Shown piece after piece: positions 47,839-56,890 of a stretch of 64,000 nt of DNA; position 1 is the first letter of the stretch; every line of letters begins with the position of its first letter. The notes beneath the pieces are model-generated. The model saw only the letters and a program-made list of their open reading frames with translations, did not search any database and had not been told where the DNA came from. A program made the position numbers and the translations under genes. The stretch comes from Streptomyces lavendulae subsp. lavendulae (lineage in GTDB: Bacteria; Actinomycetota; Actinomycetes; Streptomycetales; Streptomycetaceae): positions 2,914,001-2,978,000 of the forward strand of contig NZ_CP024985.1 in NCBI RefSeq assembly GCF_002803845.1, given 5' to 3'.

Positions 47839-49089
47839 CTACTTGGTCCACTCCGCCCAGTCCATGTTCCAGCCGTTGAGGCCGTTGTCCGGGGCGATCT
47901 GCTTGTCCTTGGAGTTCTTCACGACGACGACGTCGCCGATCAGGGACTCGTTGTAGAACCAGGCCGCGGGGGTGCTGTCGTCACCGGCTCCGCGCTCGTC
48001 CTCCAGGCCGACGCAGCCGTGGCTGACGTTCTCCGAGCCGAAGGTGCTGGAGGGGGCCCAGTAGTTGCCGTGGACGAAGGTGCCGGAGTTCGACAGGCGC
48101 ATAGCGTGCGGGACGTCGGAGATGTCGTACTCGCCGCCGAAGCCGACGGTGGCGCCGTTCATCCGGGTCACCTTGTACTTCTCGCTGATGACCATCTGTC
48201 CGTTGTAGGTGGTCGTCGCCGGGGCGCCCGCGGTGATCGGGATGTCCTTGAGGACCTGGCCGTCACGGACGACCTGCATCGTGTGCGCGCTCGCGTCGAC
48301 GGTGGTGACCTGCGAGCGGCCGACGGTGAAGGTGACCGTACGGGTCTGCTTGCCGTAGACCCCGGGGCGGCCCTCGACGCCGTCGAGGGCGAGCTTCACG
48401 GTGACCTTGGTGCCCGCGGCCCAGTACTTCTCGGGACGGAAGTCGAGACGGTCGTTGCCGAACCAGTGGCCCTCGACCTTCACGGCCGGCTCCGCCGTCA
48501 CGGTGATGGCCTTCTCGACGGCCTCCGTGTTGGTGATGCCGCGCGTGAAGTTGATGGAGACCGGCATGCCCACGCCGACGGTGGAACCGTCCTCCGGCGT
48601 GTAGTGGCCGACGAAGGTGTTCTGCGGGGTGAGGGTGGTGAAGGTGGTGTCCTTGGCGGACTCCCGGCCGGCCTCGTCCTTGGCGACCGCGTGAACCTTG
48701 TACTCGGTGGCGGCGGCCAGGTTGCGGGCGGGCTCCCAGCTCGCGCCGTCACCGGCCAGCTTGCCCTCCACCGCGTTGCCCTTGGTGTCGGCGACCGTCA
48801 CCGTGGTCAGCTTGCCGCCGGTGCTGGAAATCTTCAGGATGCCGCTCGTCGCGACCTCCTTGGCCCCGTCGTCCGGCTTGACGTTCACCACGGCCTTGGA
48901 CGCCTCGGTGCCGCTCTTGGCCCCGGCGGCCGTCCCCTTGGCGTCGCTCCCGCCGCTGCCGCCGCTGTTGCTTCCGCCGCCGCCGCTGCACGCGGTGGTG
49001 AGCAGCAGGGCCGCCCCCAGCAGAAGGGCCGGCAGGCCGGTGCGGACGCGGCCGCGTATCGGCTGCAGGTTCACTCGTGTTCTCCCCAT
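47839..49089 (-). CDS. L,D-transpeptidase lipoprotein (Ig-like domains + YkuD)
   Basis: A 416-residue lipoprotein (lipobox TTAC, Cys34, followed by a Gly/Ser linker) that should form 3-3 cross-links in peptidoglycan. Layout: two bacterial Ig-like domains (about 60-265), then the YkuD catalytic domain with HGNYWAPSS and the nucleophile Cys359 in SHGCVGL, and a C-terminal extension ending NGWNMDWAEWTK. This matches the LdtMt2/LppS class of mycobacteria. ATG 49089 is preceded by GGGGGA. A close paralogue lies at 52344-53573. Confidence 0.95.
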   Translation of the reverse strand: MGRTRVNLQPIRGRVRTGLPALLLGAALLLTTACSGGGGSNSGGSGGSDAKGTAAGAKSGTEASKAVVNVKPDDGAKEVATSGILKISSTGGKLTTVTVADTKGNAVEGKLAGDGASWEPARNLAAATEYKVHAVAKDEAGRESAKDTTFTTLTPQNTFVGHYTPEDGSTVGVGMPVSINFTRGITNTEAVEKAITVTAEPAVKVEGHWFGNDRLDFRPEKYWAAGTKVTVKLALDGVEGRPGVYGKQTRTVTFTVGRSQVTTVDASAHTMQVVRDGQVLKDIPITAGAPATTTYNGQMVISEKYKVTRMNGATVGFGGEYDISDVPHAMRLSNSGTFVHGNYWAPSSTFGSENVSHGCVGLEDERGAGDDSTPAAWFYNESLIGDVVVVKNSKDKQIAPDNGLNGWNMDWAEWTK

Positions 49090-49201
49090 GTCCCCCGCGC
49101 GCGGGCAGTCGCGCGCATGTCGACAGGAAATCACATGGGTGGACCACGAAAAGGCACGGTCATGTCACCGTTCCGTCCCAAGTGGGACGTACGGCGGCGT
49201 G

Positions 49202-49900
49202 TCAGCCTTCGGTCCCGGGCTTGGTACCCCAGACGTAGACCGCGTCCCCTTCCGTCAGCAGGTTCCACAGACGCTCGGCGTCCGCCAGGGAGAGGTTGAC
49301 GCAGCCGGCCGATCCGCCGTGCGCGTACAGGTCGCCGTGCCGTCCGTGCAGGGCCTGGCCCCCGTCGAAGAACTGGGCGTACGGCATCGGGGAGTCGGGG
49401 TAGAGCGTGGAGACGTGGTCCTTGTGCCGCCAGTAGATCTCGTGGCGGCCGGTCCGGGTCTCCTGGTCGTCGCGGCCGGTGCGGACGGGCACCGGCGCGA
49501 AGACCACGCGGCGGCCCTCCTGGACCCACAGGAGCTGGCGGTCCAGGTCCACGCACGCCACCCGGTCCTCGTCGACGGGGCAGCGGCCCGCGGCGTTGGG
49601 GTTCGGGCGGGCGGCGACGGCCGTCATCATGCGGAAGGTGGCGAGGCCGGCGTAGCCGTCGGCGGGGGCGATGCGGTGCGCGCGCTGGAAGGCCCGGACG
49701 GCGGCGCAGTCGCCCGGCGACTGCACCCCGTCGACCTTCCGGTGCAGGTGGGCCTCCAGCTCCCGCTGGTAGGGGCCGGTCCCCGCGGTGCAGGCCGTCT
49801 CGGGGTCGGGGGCGGCGGCGAGCGCGGGGCCCGGCAGGACGAGGACGGCGAGGAGGGCGGCCAGGACGGCCGCGGGTCCTGTCGCTTGACGTACGGTCAT
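49202..49900 (-). CDS. Secreted L,D-transpeptidase-like protein with peptidoglycan-binding domain
   Basis: A 232-residue exported protein: signal peptide (ends PGPALAAAP), a short PG_binding_1-like domain (QSPGDCAAVRAFQRAHRI) and a YkuD domain. The catalytic region reads LHGRHGDLYAHGGSAGCVNL, with Cys200; the usual SHGC is SAGC, with the His moved to the AHGG position. A perfect GAGGAGG precedes the ATG. It lies just downstream of the SpaA-domain surface protein on the same strand, separated by two hairpins. A role in attaching that protein is possible. Confidence 0.9.
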   Translation of the reverse strand: MTVRQATGPAAVLAALLAVLVLPGPALAAAPDPETACTAGTGPYQRELEAHLHRKVDGVQSPGDCAAVRAFQRAHRIAPADGYAGLATFRMMTAVAARPNPNAAGRCPVDEDRVACVDLDRQLLWVQEGRRVVFAPVPVRTGRDDQETRTGRHEIYWRHKDHVSTLYPDSPMPYAQFFDGGQALHGRHGDLYAHGGSAGCVNLSLADAERLWNLLTEGDAVYVWGTKPGTEG

Positions 49901-49948
49901 CGGTCCTCCTCGGGTCCGCCCGCCGGACCCCCGCACCCCAGCCAACCC

Positions 49949-50013
49949 GCGCGGGCGGGGCGCCGCCCGCGCGGCTGCGCCGGTGGGGTGAGGGGTCCAC
50001 TCCACCGGCGCAG
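49949..50013 (-). terminator. Two consecutive hairpins after the surface-protein gene
   Basis: CTGCGCCGGTGG/CCACCGGCGCAG (12-bp stem; 49975-50013) and GCGCGGGCGG/CCGCCCGCGC (10-bp stem; 49949-49972) lie between the surface-protein stop and the downstream transpeptidase-like gene. They probably terminate or attenuate the surface-protein transcript. Confidence 0.7.
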
Positions 50014-50043
50014 CGGGGGGCCGTGCGGCCGGGCGCGGGGCGG

Positions 50044-52206
50044 TCAGGCGCCGGGGCGCTTGTCGTGCTCCTTGCCGTCGTGCTTGCCGTGTTCCTTGCC
50101 CGGGTCCTTGCCGTGCTGGTCCCGCTTGTTCTGGAGCGTGACGACGACGTGGTTGCCGGGGGCCGTCGCCGTGACCCGCACCGGGCCGGTCACCCGGTCG
50201 CCCGGCAGCACGTAGCCCTCGGGGACGTCCGTCTCGACCAGGTAGTACAGGCCCTCGGAGAGCCCGTCGAAGTCGCAGACCCCGTTGCGGTCGGTCGCGC
50301 AGCCGTCCTTGACCTTCTGGTCGGCGTTGATGCCGCGGGTCTGGAGGCCGTCGGTGCGGTTGGTCTCCTTCCAGAGCTCGAACACCGCGCCGTGCAGCGG
50401 CCGCTTCGTCTTGGCGTCCTTCTTCACCAGGTGCAGGGAGCCGGGGCGCTCCTCGTTCTCCTTGCGGTTCGGGACGGTGACGACGATGCCCCGGACCAGG
50501 TCCTCCCGCGTCAGGTCGAAGGGGGTGACGGGGTCGGCGGGCCGCTCGTAGCCGGCCGGGAAGCCGGTCTCCCGCCAGTAGTACGTCTCGTCGACCGGCA
50601 GCTCGACCGTGCAGGTCCCCTGCGCGTCCGTCACGCAGACCCCGTCCAGCCGCTCGTCGGCGTCGTCCCCCGTGGTCTGCAGGCCCGTCCGGTCGTTGGT
50701 CTCGCGCCACAGCTCGAAGCGGGCGCCGGGCAGCCCGGCCCCGGTGTCCCGGTCGGTCTTGCGCAGCACGACCTTGGCACCCGGCGTCCGCGTGCGGGTG
50801 TTCACGGCCCGCACCTCGACCCCGGCGGCGGCGTTCTCGGGGGTCAGCGTCAGCGTGAAGACCGGGTTCGCGGGCAGGTCGTGTCCGGGCGGGGCGGCCG
50901 TCTCCCGCCAGTGGTACGTCCCCGGCGCGGTACCGGTGCGCTCGCAGCGGCCGGTGGCCGGGGTGGTGCAGTCGCTGACGCGGGTGTCGGGATCGGCGCC
51001 CTCCGTCTGGAGGCCCGGTACGCCGTTCGTCTCGTGCCAGAGCTCGAAGCGGGCGCCGGCCAGGGGGCGGCCCTCGTCGTCGACCTTGGCCACGGCCACC
51101 GTGCCCGTCGGGGCGGGGGTGGAGCCGCAGTCGGGGAGGTCGCCGGTGAAGGGGTAGGCGTGGAACTCCTGGCCGCCGCCCCCGATCGTCTCGCTGCCGT
51201 GGGTGACGGAGCCCGTGGTGAAGAAGCGGCCGTTGATCCCGGGCAGGGTGACCAGGGTCTCGGAGGCCTGGTTGCCGATCAGGAAGCTGCCCTGGAACTG
51301 GCCGGTACCGATCAGGTTCACCGTGGCGGCGTCCGGGAAGTTCCACAGCAGCCGCTCGCGGTAGGCGTTCAGCGGGTCGGTGTCCGCGATTCCGCCGCTG
51401 TAGGTGTTGAGGGTGCGGGTGCCCGCGCCGAGCACGTTGACCAGGACGGTGGCGCCGGGCGGGATCTGCGCGAAGCGGATGCCCTGCTGGGCGCCCTGGT
51501 TGCCGACCAGGTTCGCGTCGACGTTGAACACCTGGAGCGGGGATCGGTTGTCCCCGGTGAACACGGTCTCGAAGCCGCTGTTGACGACGGTGCCGGTCGC
51601 CGGGCGCGGGCTGCCGTCGACCTTGGCGTAGCACTGGCTGGCCGCGCTGAGCCGGTCGCGCAGGCCCGCGTACGGGGCCCTGGCGTTCGGGTCGGCGGTG
51701 CGGGTGCCGGTCACGGTGCCGCTGAGGGTGCCCCCGTAGCGGACCACGCCCCGGTCGGCGATCAGCGTCTCGCCGGTGGCGACGGTGACGTTCGCCCCGG
51801 TGGTGAGGAAGTCCGCCCCGTCGGAGGGCGGGACCAGCGAACCGGCGCCGACGATGCCGACGTTGTAGCGGGAGTCCGCGCCGGCCAGCTTGTCCTGGTC
51901 GAAGCTGCCGAGCACGACGAGGCGGCCCTCGGCCTCGGAGGCCCGTCCGCGGACCCGGAACTGCCCGCCGGCGAAGATGTTGACGGCGTCGTCACGGCCC
52001 TTGATGCTGCCGTCGCTGCCGATCGGCGGGAAGGGACGCGGGCAGTCACCCGGGACGCAGGGGCCGAGTCCGCCGGGCAGCGGGGCCCGCACGGTGCGGG
52101 CGGCGGCCGGGGGACCGGCGTCGGGAGCCGCCGCCAGGGCCGTGGGCGCCCCGGCGGCCAGCACGGCCCCGATCGCGAGCCCTAGGGTCCAGTTCCTTGC
52201 TGACAT
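50044..52206 (-). CDS. Secreted choice-of-anchor A protein with three SpaA (Cna-B) domains
   Basis: A 720-residue exported protein. Signal peptide 1-27, then a choice-of-anchor A domain (about 72-355; NIFAGGQFRVRGRASEAEGR) and three SpaA/Cna-B domains at about 368-470, 477-581 and 588-695. Each SpaA domain has the likely isopeptide set: Lys (374, 483, 595), Glu of the E-box (435, 546, 658; as in YWRETGFPAGYE) and Asn (469, 580, 693). Each also has a Cys pair. The C-terminal tail (696-720) is Lys/His/Asp-rich with no LPXTG, so sortase anchoring is unlikely. ATG preceded by GGAG. Transpeptidase-like genes lie on both sides. Confidence 0.88.
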   Translation of the reverse strand: MSARNWTLGLAIGAVLAAGAPTALAAAPDAGPPAAARTVRAPLPGGLGPCVPGDCPRPFPPIGSDGSIKGRDDAVNIFAGGQFRVRGRASEAEGRLVVLGSFDQDKLAGADSRYNVGIVGAGSLVPPSDGADFLTTGANVTVATGETLIADRGVVRYGGTLSGTVTGTRTADPNARAPYAGLRDRLSAASQCYAKVDGSPRPATGTVVNSGFETVFTGDNRSPLQVFNVDANLVGNQGAQQGIRFAQIPPGATVLVNVLGAGTRTLNTYSGGIADTDPLNAYRERLLWNFPDAATVNLIGTGQFQGSFLIGNQASETLVTLPGINGRFFTTGSVTHGSETIGGGGQEFHAYPFTGDLPDCGSTPAPTGTVAVAKVDDEGRPLAGARFELWHETNGVPGLQTEGADPDTRVSDCTTPATGRCERTGTAPGTYHWRETAAPPGHDLPANPVFTLTLTPENAAAGVEVRAVNTRTRTPGAKVVLRKTDRDTGAGLPGARFELWRETNDRTGLQTTGDDADERLDGVCVTDAQGTCTVELPVDETYYWRETGFPAGYERPADPVTPFDLTREDLVRGIVVTVPNRKENEERPGSLHLVKKDAKTKRPLHGAVFELWKETNRTDGLQTRGINADQKVKDGCATDRNGVCDFDGLSEGLYYLVETDVPEGYVLPGDRVTGPVRVTATAPGNHVVVTLQNKRDQHGKDPGKEHGKHDGKEHDKRPGA

Positions 52207-52343
52207 GACGCTCCGTCCGTATCCGCGCTGATCGCCCGGCCAGGCTCTGGGGGCGCCCCAGTTCTAGAACACGGCGTCGGCGCGGCGGAGGGAGGACACT
52301 CTCGGGCCTCGGCATTGCGGTCCGACAATCACTCGATTGCGGG

Positions 52344-53573
52344 TCAGCCGAGGGCGGAGCCGGCGACCCAGTCGGCCCAGGACATGTTCCAGCCGCCCAG
52401 TCCGTTGCTGGCGGCCACGACGCGGTCCTGCGAGTTCACGACCTCCACCACGTCCCCGACCAGGGTCCGGTCGAAGAACCAGCCCGCCGGGGTGTCCGAG
52501 CCGCCGCCCTTGTCGTCGCGCAGGCCCACGCAGCCGTGGCTGGTGTTGCTGGAGCCGAAGGTGTCCGGGCTGGCCCAGTAGTTGCCGTGCAGGAAGGTGC
52601 CGGAGTTGGTGAGCCGCATGGCGTGCGGGACGTCGGGGATGTCGTACTCGCCGCCGAAGCCGACGGTCTGCCCGTTCATCCGGGTGACGTCGAACATCTC
52701 CATCACCACCATCTTGCCGTTGTAGGTGGTGTTCTTGGGCGCCCCGGCGCTGATCGGGATCGTCGACAGCAGCTGCCCGTCCCGGCGGACCTCCATGGTG
52801 TGCGCGGCGGCGTCGACGAGGGAGACCTGGGAACGGCCGACGGTGAAGCGGACCGTCTTGTCCTGGATCCCGTACGAGCCGGGCGCGCCCTCGACGTCGC
52901 GCAGGTCCATCTTGACGGTGACCTCGGTACCGGGCTTCCAGTACTCCTTGGGCCGGAAGTCGAGGCGCTCGCCGCCGAACCAGTGGCCGACGACGGGCAC
53001 GGCCGGGTCCGAGGTGACGGTGATGGCCCGCTCCACGTCGGCCCGCTGCTTGATGGAGCGGCTGAACTTGAAGGAGACGATCATCCCGGTGCCGACGGTG
53101 GAGCGGTTCTCGGGCTTGAAGTAGCCGATGAACCTCTCCTCGGGGACGTAGGTGGTGAAGGTGGTGTGCCGGGCCTGGCGGCGGTCGTGCCCGTCGCGGG
53201 CGACGGCGTCGACGGTGTACTTGGCGGCGAGCGAGAGCCGCCCGGCCGACGGCGCGGGGCTCCAGCTGAGCCCGTCGGGGGCGATGGTCCCGGGGACCTG
53301 CTCCTCCTGGGCGTCCTCCACCTTGGTGACGACGACCCGTTCCAGCCGGCCCTCGGGCACGTTCACCCGCAGCGGCCCCTCGGCGGGGACCCCCTTGGCG
53401 TTGTCCGCCGGGGTGATCCGGATGGCCTCGTCCGGCAGGCGGGGTTTGCCGGGCAGGGCGATCTCCACCGGGGAACCGCCGTCCTTGGTGCAGCCGGTCA
53501 GCCCGCCCAGCAGGCCCGCCCACGCCGCCACGGCGGCCAAGCCCGCCCCTGCCCGCCTCGTCAGAAGAGTCAC
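52344..53573 (-). CDS. L,D-transpeptidase lipoprotein (Ig-like domains + YkuD), paralogue
   Basis: A 409-residue lipoprotein (lipobox LTGC, Cys28) with the same layout as the protein at 47839-49089: two Ig-like domains, a YkuD domain with HGNYWASPD and Cys348 in SHGCVGL, and the closing GWNMSWADW. Much of the catalytic half is near-identical between the two, for example TVGFGGEYDI and DVPHAMRL. The GTG start at 53573 has GGACGG upstream. It precedes the surface-protein gene on the same strand by 137 bp, a gap that contains a 10-bp palindrome GTTCTAGAAC (52261-52270). Confidence 0.93.
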   Translation of the reverse strand: MTLLTRRAGAGLAAVAAWAGLLGGLTGCTKDGGSPVEIALPGKPRLPDEAIRITPADNAKGVPAEGPLRVNVPEGRLERVVVTKVEDAQEEQVPGTIAPDGLSWSPAPSAGRLSLAAKYTVDAVARDGHDRRQARHTTFTTYVPEERFIGYFKPENRSTVGTGMIVSFKFSRSIKQRADVERAITVTSDPAVPVVGHWFGGERLDFRPKEYWKPGTEVTVKMDLRDVEGAPGSYGIQDKTVRFTVGRSQVSLVDAAAHTMEVRRDGQLLSTIPISAGAPKNTTYNGKMVVMEMFDVTRMNGQTVGFGGEYDIPDVPHAMRLTNSGTFLHGNYWASPDTFGSSNTSHGCVGLRDDKGGGSDTPAGWFFDRTLVGDVVEVVNSQDRVVAASNGLGGWNMSWADWVAGSALG

Positions 53574-53736
53574 GCACCGTCCAACGACCGGCCCCCTCCG
53601 GGGGAAACGTGAGGGCCGGGCACGTTCCGGGCAGAACTGTTCGGGCAGAACAGTGGGAAGGACCAGACGGGGGCGGGCCAGGCCGGGACGCCGGGCCGCA
53701 CTCCCCCGCCGGTACCAGGAGCCGTGGAGGCGGGCA

Positions 53737-56019
53737 GTGTCGAGCGCAGCCGAGCAAGAGGCGGTGGATGCCGCCGCCAGCAATGCCGTGGGCGGCCCCG
53801 AGGCCAGGGACGCCATGGACTCCGTGCGCGAGCGGGTCCAGGCACAGGTGTTACGGGCCGCCGCACACCCGGCGCCACCCGTGTGGCCCGGGTCCGCGCA
53901 TCCCCTGGGGGCCCGCTTCCACCCGGGCCCCGGCGGGGTCGCGGGCACCAACTTCGCGCTCTGGGCCCAGGGCGCGGAGGCCGTGGAGCTGTGCCTCTTC
54001 GACGGGGACGGGGTCGAGACCCGCTGCACCCTGACCGAGCTCACGCACGAGATCTGGCACGGCTTCGTCCCGGGGGTCCACCCCGGTCAGCGGTACGGCT
54101 TCCGGGTGCACGGCCGCTGGGACCCCTGGACGGGGGCCCGGTACAACCCGGCGAAGCTGCTCCTGGACCCGTACGCGCGCGCCGTCGACGGGGACTTCGC
54201 CCTGCCGCCCGAGGTCTACGGGCACGTCCGGGACTGGCCCCAGCAGTACATCGCCGACACCGTGCGCGACGACCGGGACTCGGCCCCGTTCGTCCCGAAG
54301 GGGGTGGTCGTCCACGATGACGACGACTGGGCGGACGACGTCCGGCCGAAGACGCCCTGGGCCGATTCGGTGATCTACGAACTGCACGTGCGCGGCTTCA
54401 CGATGCGCCATCCGGGTGTTCCCGAGGAGCTGCGCGGCACCTACGCGGGGCTGGCCCACCCGGCGGCGGTCGAGCACCTGACCAGCCTCGGCGTGACCGC
54501 GGTGGAGCTGCTGCCGGTGCACCAGTTCGCGCACGAGGACCACCTGCTGCGCCGGGGCCTGCGCAACTACTGGGGCTACAACTCGGTCGGCTACTTCGCC
54601 CCGCACGCCGGGTACTGCGCCAGCGGGACCGCCGGGCAGCAGGTAGGCGAGTTCAAGCGGATGGTGAAGGCCCTGCACGCGGCCGGGATCGAGGTCATCC
54701 TCGACGTGGTCTACAACCACACGGCGGAGGCCGGGGAGCTGGGACCGACGCTGTCGCTGCGCGGGATCGACAACCGGGGCTACTACCGGCTCCAGTCCGA
54801 CCAGCGCCGCTACGCCGACTACACGGGCTGCGGGAACACCCTGCACGCCGGACGGCCGCACGTGCTGCGCCTGATCACCGACTCCCTGCGCTACTGGGTC
54901 ACCGAGATGGGGGTGGACGGCTTCCGGTTCGACCTGGCGGCGGCGCTGGCCCGCTCGATGCACGACGTGGACATGCTCTCGCCGTTCCTCGCGGTGATCG
55001 CCCAGGACCCGGTACTGCGGCGGGTCAAGCTGATCGCGGAGCCCTGGGACGTGGGGTCGGGTGGCTATCAGGTGGGGGCGTTCCCGCCGCTGTGGACGGA
55101 GTGGAACGACCGCTACCGCGATGCCGTGCGCGACTTCTGGCGGGGCGCGCTGCCCGACGTGAGGGACCTCGGCTACCGGCTGTCGGGCTCCAGCGACCTG
55201 TACGCGTGGGGCGGGCGGCGGCCGTACGCCTCGGTGAACTTCGTGACGGCGCACGACGGGTTCACCCTGCGGGACCTGGTGACCTACGAGCGCAAGCACA
55301 ACGACGCCAACGGCGAGGAGGGCCGCGACGGGACGAACGACAACCGGTCGTGGAACTGCGGGGCGGAGGGCGAGAGCGCGGACCCGGGGGTCGGGGCGCT
55401 GCGCCGGCGCCAGCTGCGCAACCTGCTGACCACGCTGCTGCTGTCGACCGGGGTGCCGATGCTGGTGGCGGGCGACGAGTTCGGGCGCACGCAGGGCGGC
55501 AACAACAACGCGTACTGCCAGGACAACGAGACGGGATGGGTGGACTGGTCGCTGCTGGAGGACCCCGCCTGGAAGGAGCTCTTCGCACTGACCCGGCGGC
55601 TGATCGCGCTGCGCCAGGCGCATCCGGTGCTGCGCCGGAGGGCGTTCTTCTCGGGGCGGGCGCAGGGCGCGGACGGGCTGCGGGACCTGGCCTGGTTCAC
55701 CCCGGCGGGCACGGAGATGACGGAGCGGGACTGGTACGCGCCGGCCGCCGCGGTGGGGCTGTACCTGTCGGGGCGGGACATCCCCGGGCGGGACGAGCGG
55801 GGTCTGCAGGTGACGGACGACAGTTTCCTGGCGCTGCTGCACGCCGGGGACCGGCCGGTGGAGTGGATCCTGCCGGGCCCGCCGTGGGCGGGGACGTACG
55901 AACTGGTCCTGGACACCTCCCGGGAGGCGCAGGCCGAGGCGCCGGCGGGGCGGCACCGGGGCGGGGAGCGGCTGACGGTCCCGGCGCGGTCGGTGCTGCT
56001 GCTGCGGGTGGTGTCGTAG
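53737..56019 (+). CDS. glgX: Glycogen debranching enzyme GlgX
   Basis: A 760-residue GH13 isoamylase-type debranching enzyme that removes alpha-1,6 branches from glycogen. An N-terminal CBM48-like domain (from about residue 55) precedes the (beta/alpha)8 barrel. The catalytic set is complete: Asp399 (GFRFDLA), Glu435 (IAEPWD) and Asp507 (TAHDGF). The GTG at 53737 has GGAGG seven bases upstream and gives an extra ~35-residue N-terminal extension; an ATG at 53815 would give the usual length. Divergent from the transpeptidase genes, followed by a strong terminator. Confidence 0.95.
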   Translation: MSSAAEQEAVDAAASNAVGGPEARDAMDSVRERVQAQVLRAAAHPAPPVWPGSAHPLGARFHPGPGGVAGTNFALWAQGAEAVELCLFDGDGVETRCTLTELTHEIWHGFVPGVHPGQRYGFRVHGRWDPWTGARYNPAKLLLDPYARAVDGDFALPPEVYGHVRDWPQQYIADTVRDDRDSAPFVPKGVVVHDDDDWADDVRPKTPWADSVIYELHVRGFTMRHPGVPEELRGTYAGLAHPAAVEHLTSLGVTAVELLPVHQFAHEDHLLRRGLRNYWGYNSVGYFAPHAGYCASGTAGQQVGEFKRMVKALHAAGIEVILDVVYNHTAEAGELGPTLSLRGIDNRGYYRLQSDQRRYADYTGCGNTLHAGRPHVLRLITDSLRYWVTEMGVDGFRFDLAAALARSMHDVDMLSPFLAVIAQDPVLRRVKLIAEPWDVGSGGYQVGAFPPLWTEWNDRYRDAVRDFWRGALPDVRDLGYRLSGSSDLYAWGGRRPYASVNFVTAHDGFTLRDLVTYERKHNDANGEEGRDGTNDNRSWNCGAEGESADPGVGALRRRQLRNLLTTLLLSTGVPMLVAGDEFGRTQGGNNNAYCQDNETGWVDWSLLEDPAWKELFALTRRLIALRQAHPVLRRRAFFSGRAQGADGLRDLAWFTPAGTEMTERDWYAPAAAVGLYLSGRDIPGRDERGLQVTDDSFLALLHAGDRPVEWILPGPPWAGTYELVLDTSREAQAEAPAGRHRGGERLTVPARSVLLLRVVS

Positions 56020-56045
56020 GGCCGCCGTGCGCCCGGCCGCCGCGC

Positions 56046-56077
56046 CGGTTCCGGACGGATCGGCCCGTCCGGAACCG
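56046..56077 (+). terminator. Terminator after glgX
   Basis: CGGTTCCGGACG, an 8-nt loop and the exact 12-bp complement, 26 bp after the glgX stop. It separates glgX from the surface-glycan cluster. Confidence 0.85.
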
Positions 56078-56167
56078 CGGCCCGTGGCCGTCCTGCGATG
56101 ATGTGCCCCTCATACGAACACCCGTGCCCTCGTGCACGTGTGCCATCGCCGGGGATCAGGGGAACGC

Positions 56168-56890
56168 ATGGCGAGAGTCGGGACCGCGCTGCTGGAACTG
56201 CGCGGGGCGCAGAAGTCGGCCAAGGGGGTGTCGCTCTATTCGCGCTTCGTCAACCGGCCCGCCGGGCGGTACCTGGCCGCCGGATCGTACGCGCTCGGGC
56301 TCACGCCGAACCAGGTGACGCTGGTCAGCGCCGCCTTCAGCTTCGCCGCCGTGGCGGCCGTCGCGCTGGCCGCGCCCTCCTGGGGGCTGGGCGTCGCCGT
56401 GTGGGCCGCGCTCGCGGTCGGTTTCGCCTTCGACTCCGCCGACGGGCAGCTGGCCCGGCTGCGCGGGGGCGGCAGCGCGGCGGGCGAGTGGCTCGACCAC
56501 GTCGTGGACGCCGCCAAGCTGACCGCCCTGCACGCCTGTGTGCTGATCGCCTTCTACCGCTTCCCGGAGGAGTACGGGACCGGCTCCGACGGCTGGCTGC
56601 TGGTGCCGCTGGGCTTCCAGTTCGCCTCGGTCGTCACCTTCTTCGGCGGTCTGCTGACCGAGAAGCTCAAGCCGAAGCCCGCCCCGGGCAGCCCTGCCGC
56701 GGCGCCGTCGACCCTGCGGGCCGTGGCCCTGCTGCCCGTGGACTACGGGGTGTTCTGCCTGGTGTTCCTGCTGCTCGGCGGCGGGGCGCTGTTCCGCTGG
56801 GCGTACGCGGGCCTGGGCGCGGTGGCCACGCTGTTCCTGCTGGCGTTCCTGGCGAAGTGGTTCCGGGAGCTCAGCGCCGTTCGGCGGTGA
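56168..56890 (+). CDS. CDP-alcohol phosphatidyltransferase family protein
   Basis: A 240-residue membrane enzyme with about six helices. The family motif D-x2-D-G-x2-A-R-x8-G-x3-D-x3-D is complete (Asp89, Asp92, Gly93, Ala96, Arg97, Gly106, Asp110, Asp114), so it should transfer a phospho-alcohol from a CDP-alcohol to an acceptor. The acceptor is unknown. A TagD-like cytidylyltransferase gene overlaps it tail to tail by 20 bp and may make its CDP-activated donor. ATG at 56168 has GGGGAA upstream. Confidence 0.92.
   Translation: MARVGTALLELRGAQKSAKGVSLYSRFVNRPAGRYLAAGSYALGLTPNQVTLVSAAFSFAAVAAVALAAPSWGLGVAVWAALAVGFAFDSADGQLARLRGGGSAAGEWLDHVVDAAKLTALHACVLIAFYRFPEEYGTGSDGWLLVPLGFQFASVVTFFGGLLTEKLKPKPAPGSPAAAPSTLRAVALLPVDYGVFCLVFLLLGGGALFRWAYAGLGAVATLFLLAFLAKWFRELSAVRR

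Noticed and set aside
50023..52185. Long antisense open frame opposite the SpaA-domain gene (and similar long antisense frames opposite gatA, ligA and glgX)
   Set aside because: High GC removes stop codons from shadow frames; these show no family features and the opposite strand encodes recognisable proteins.
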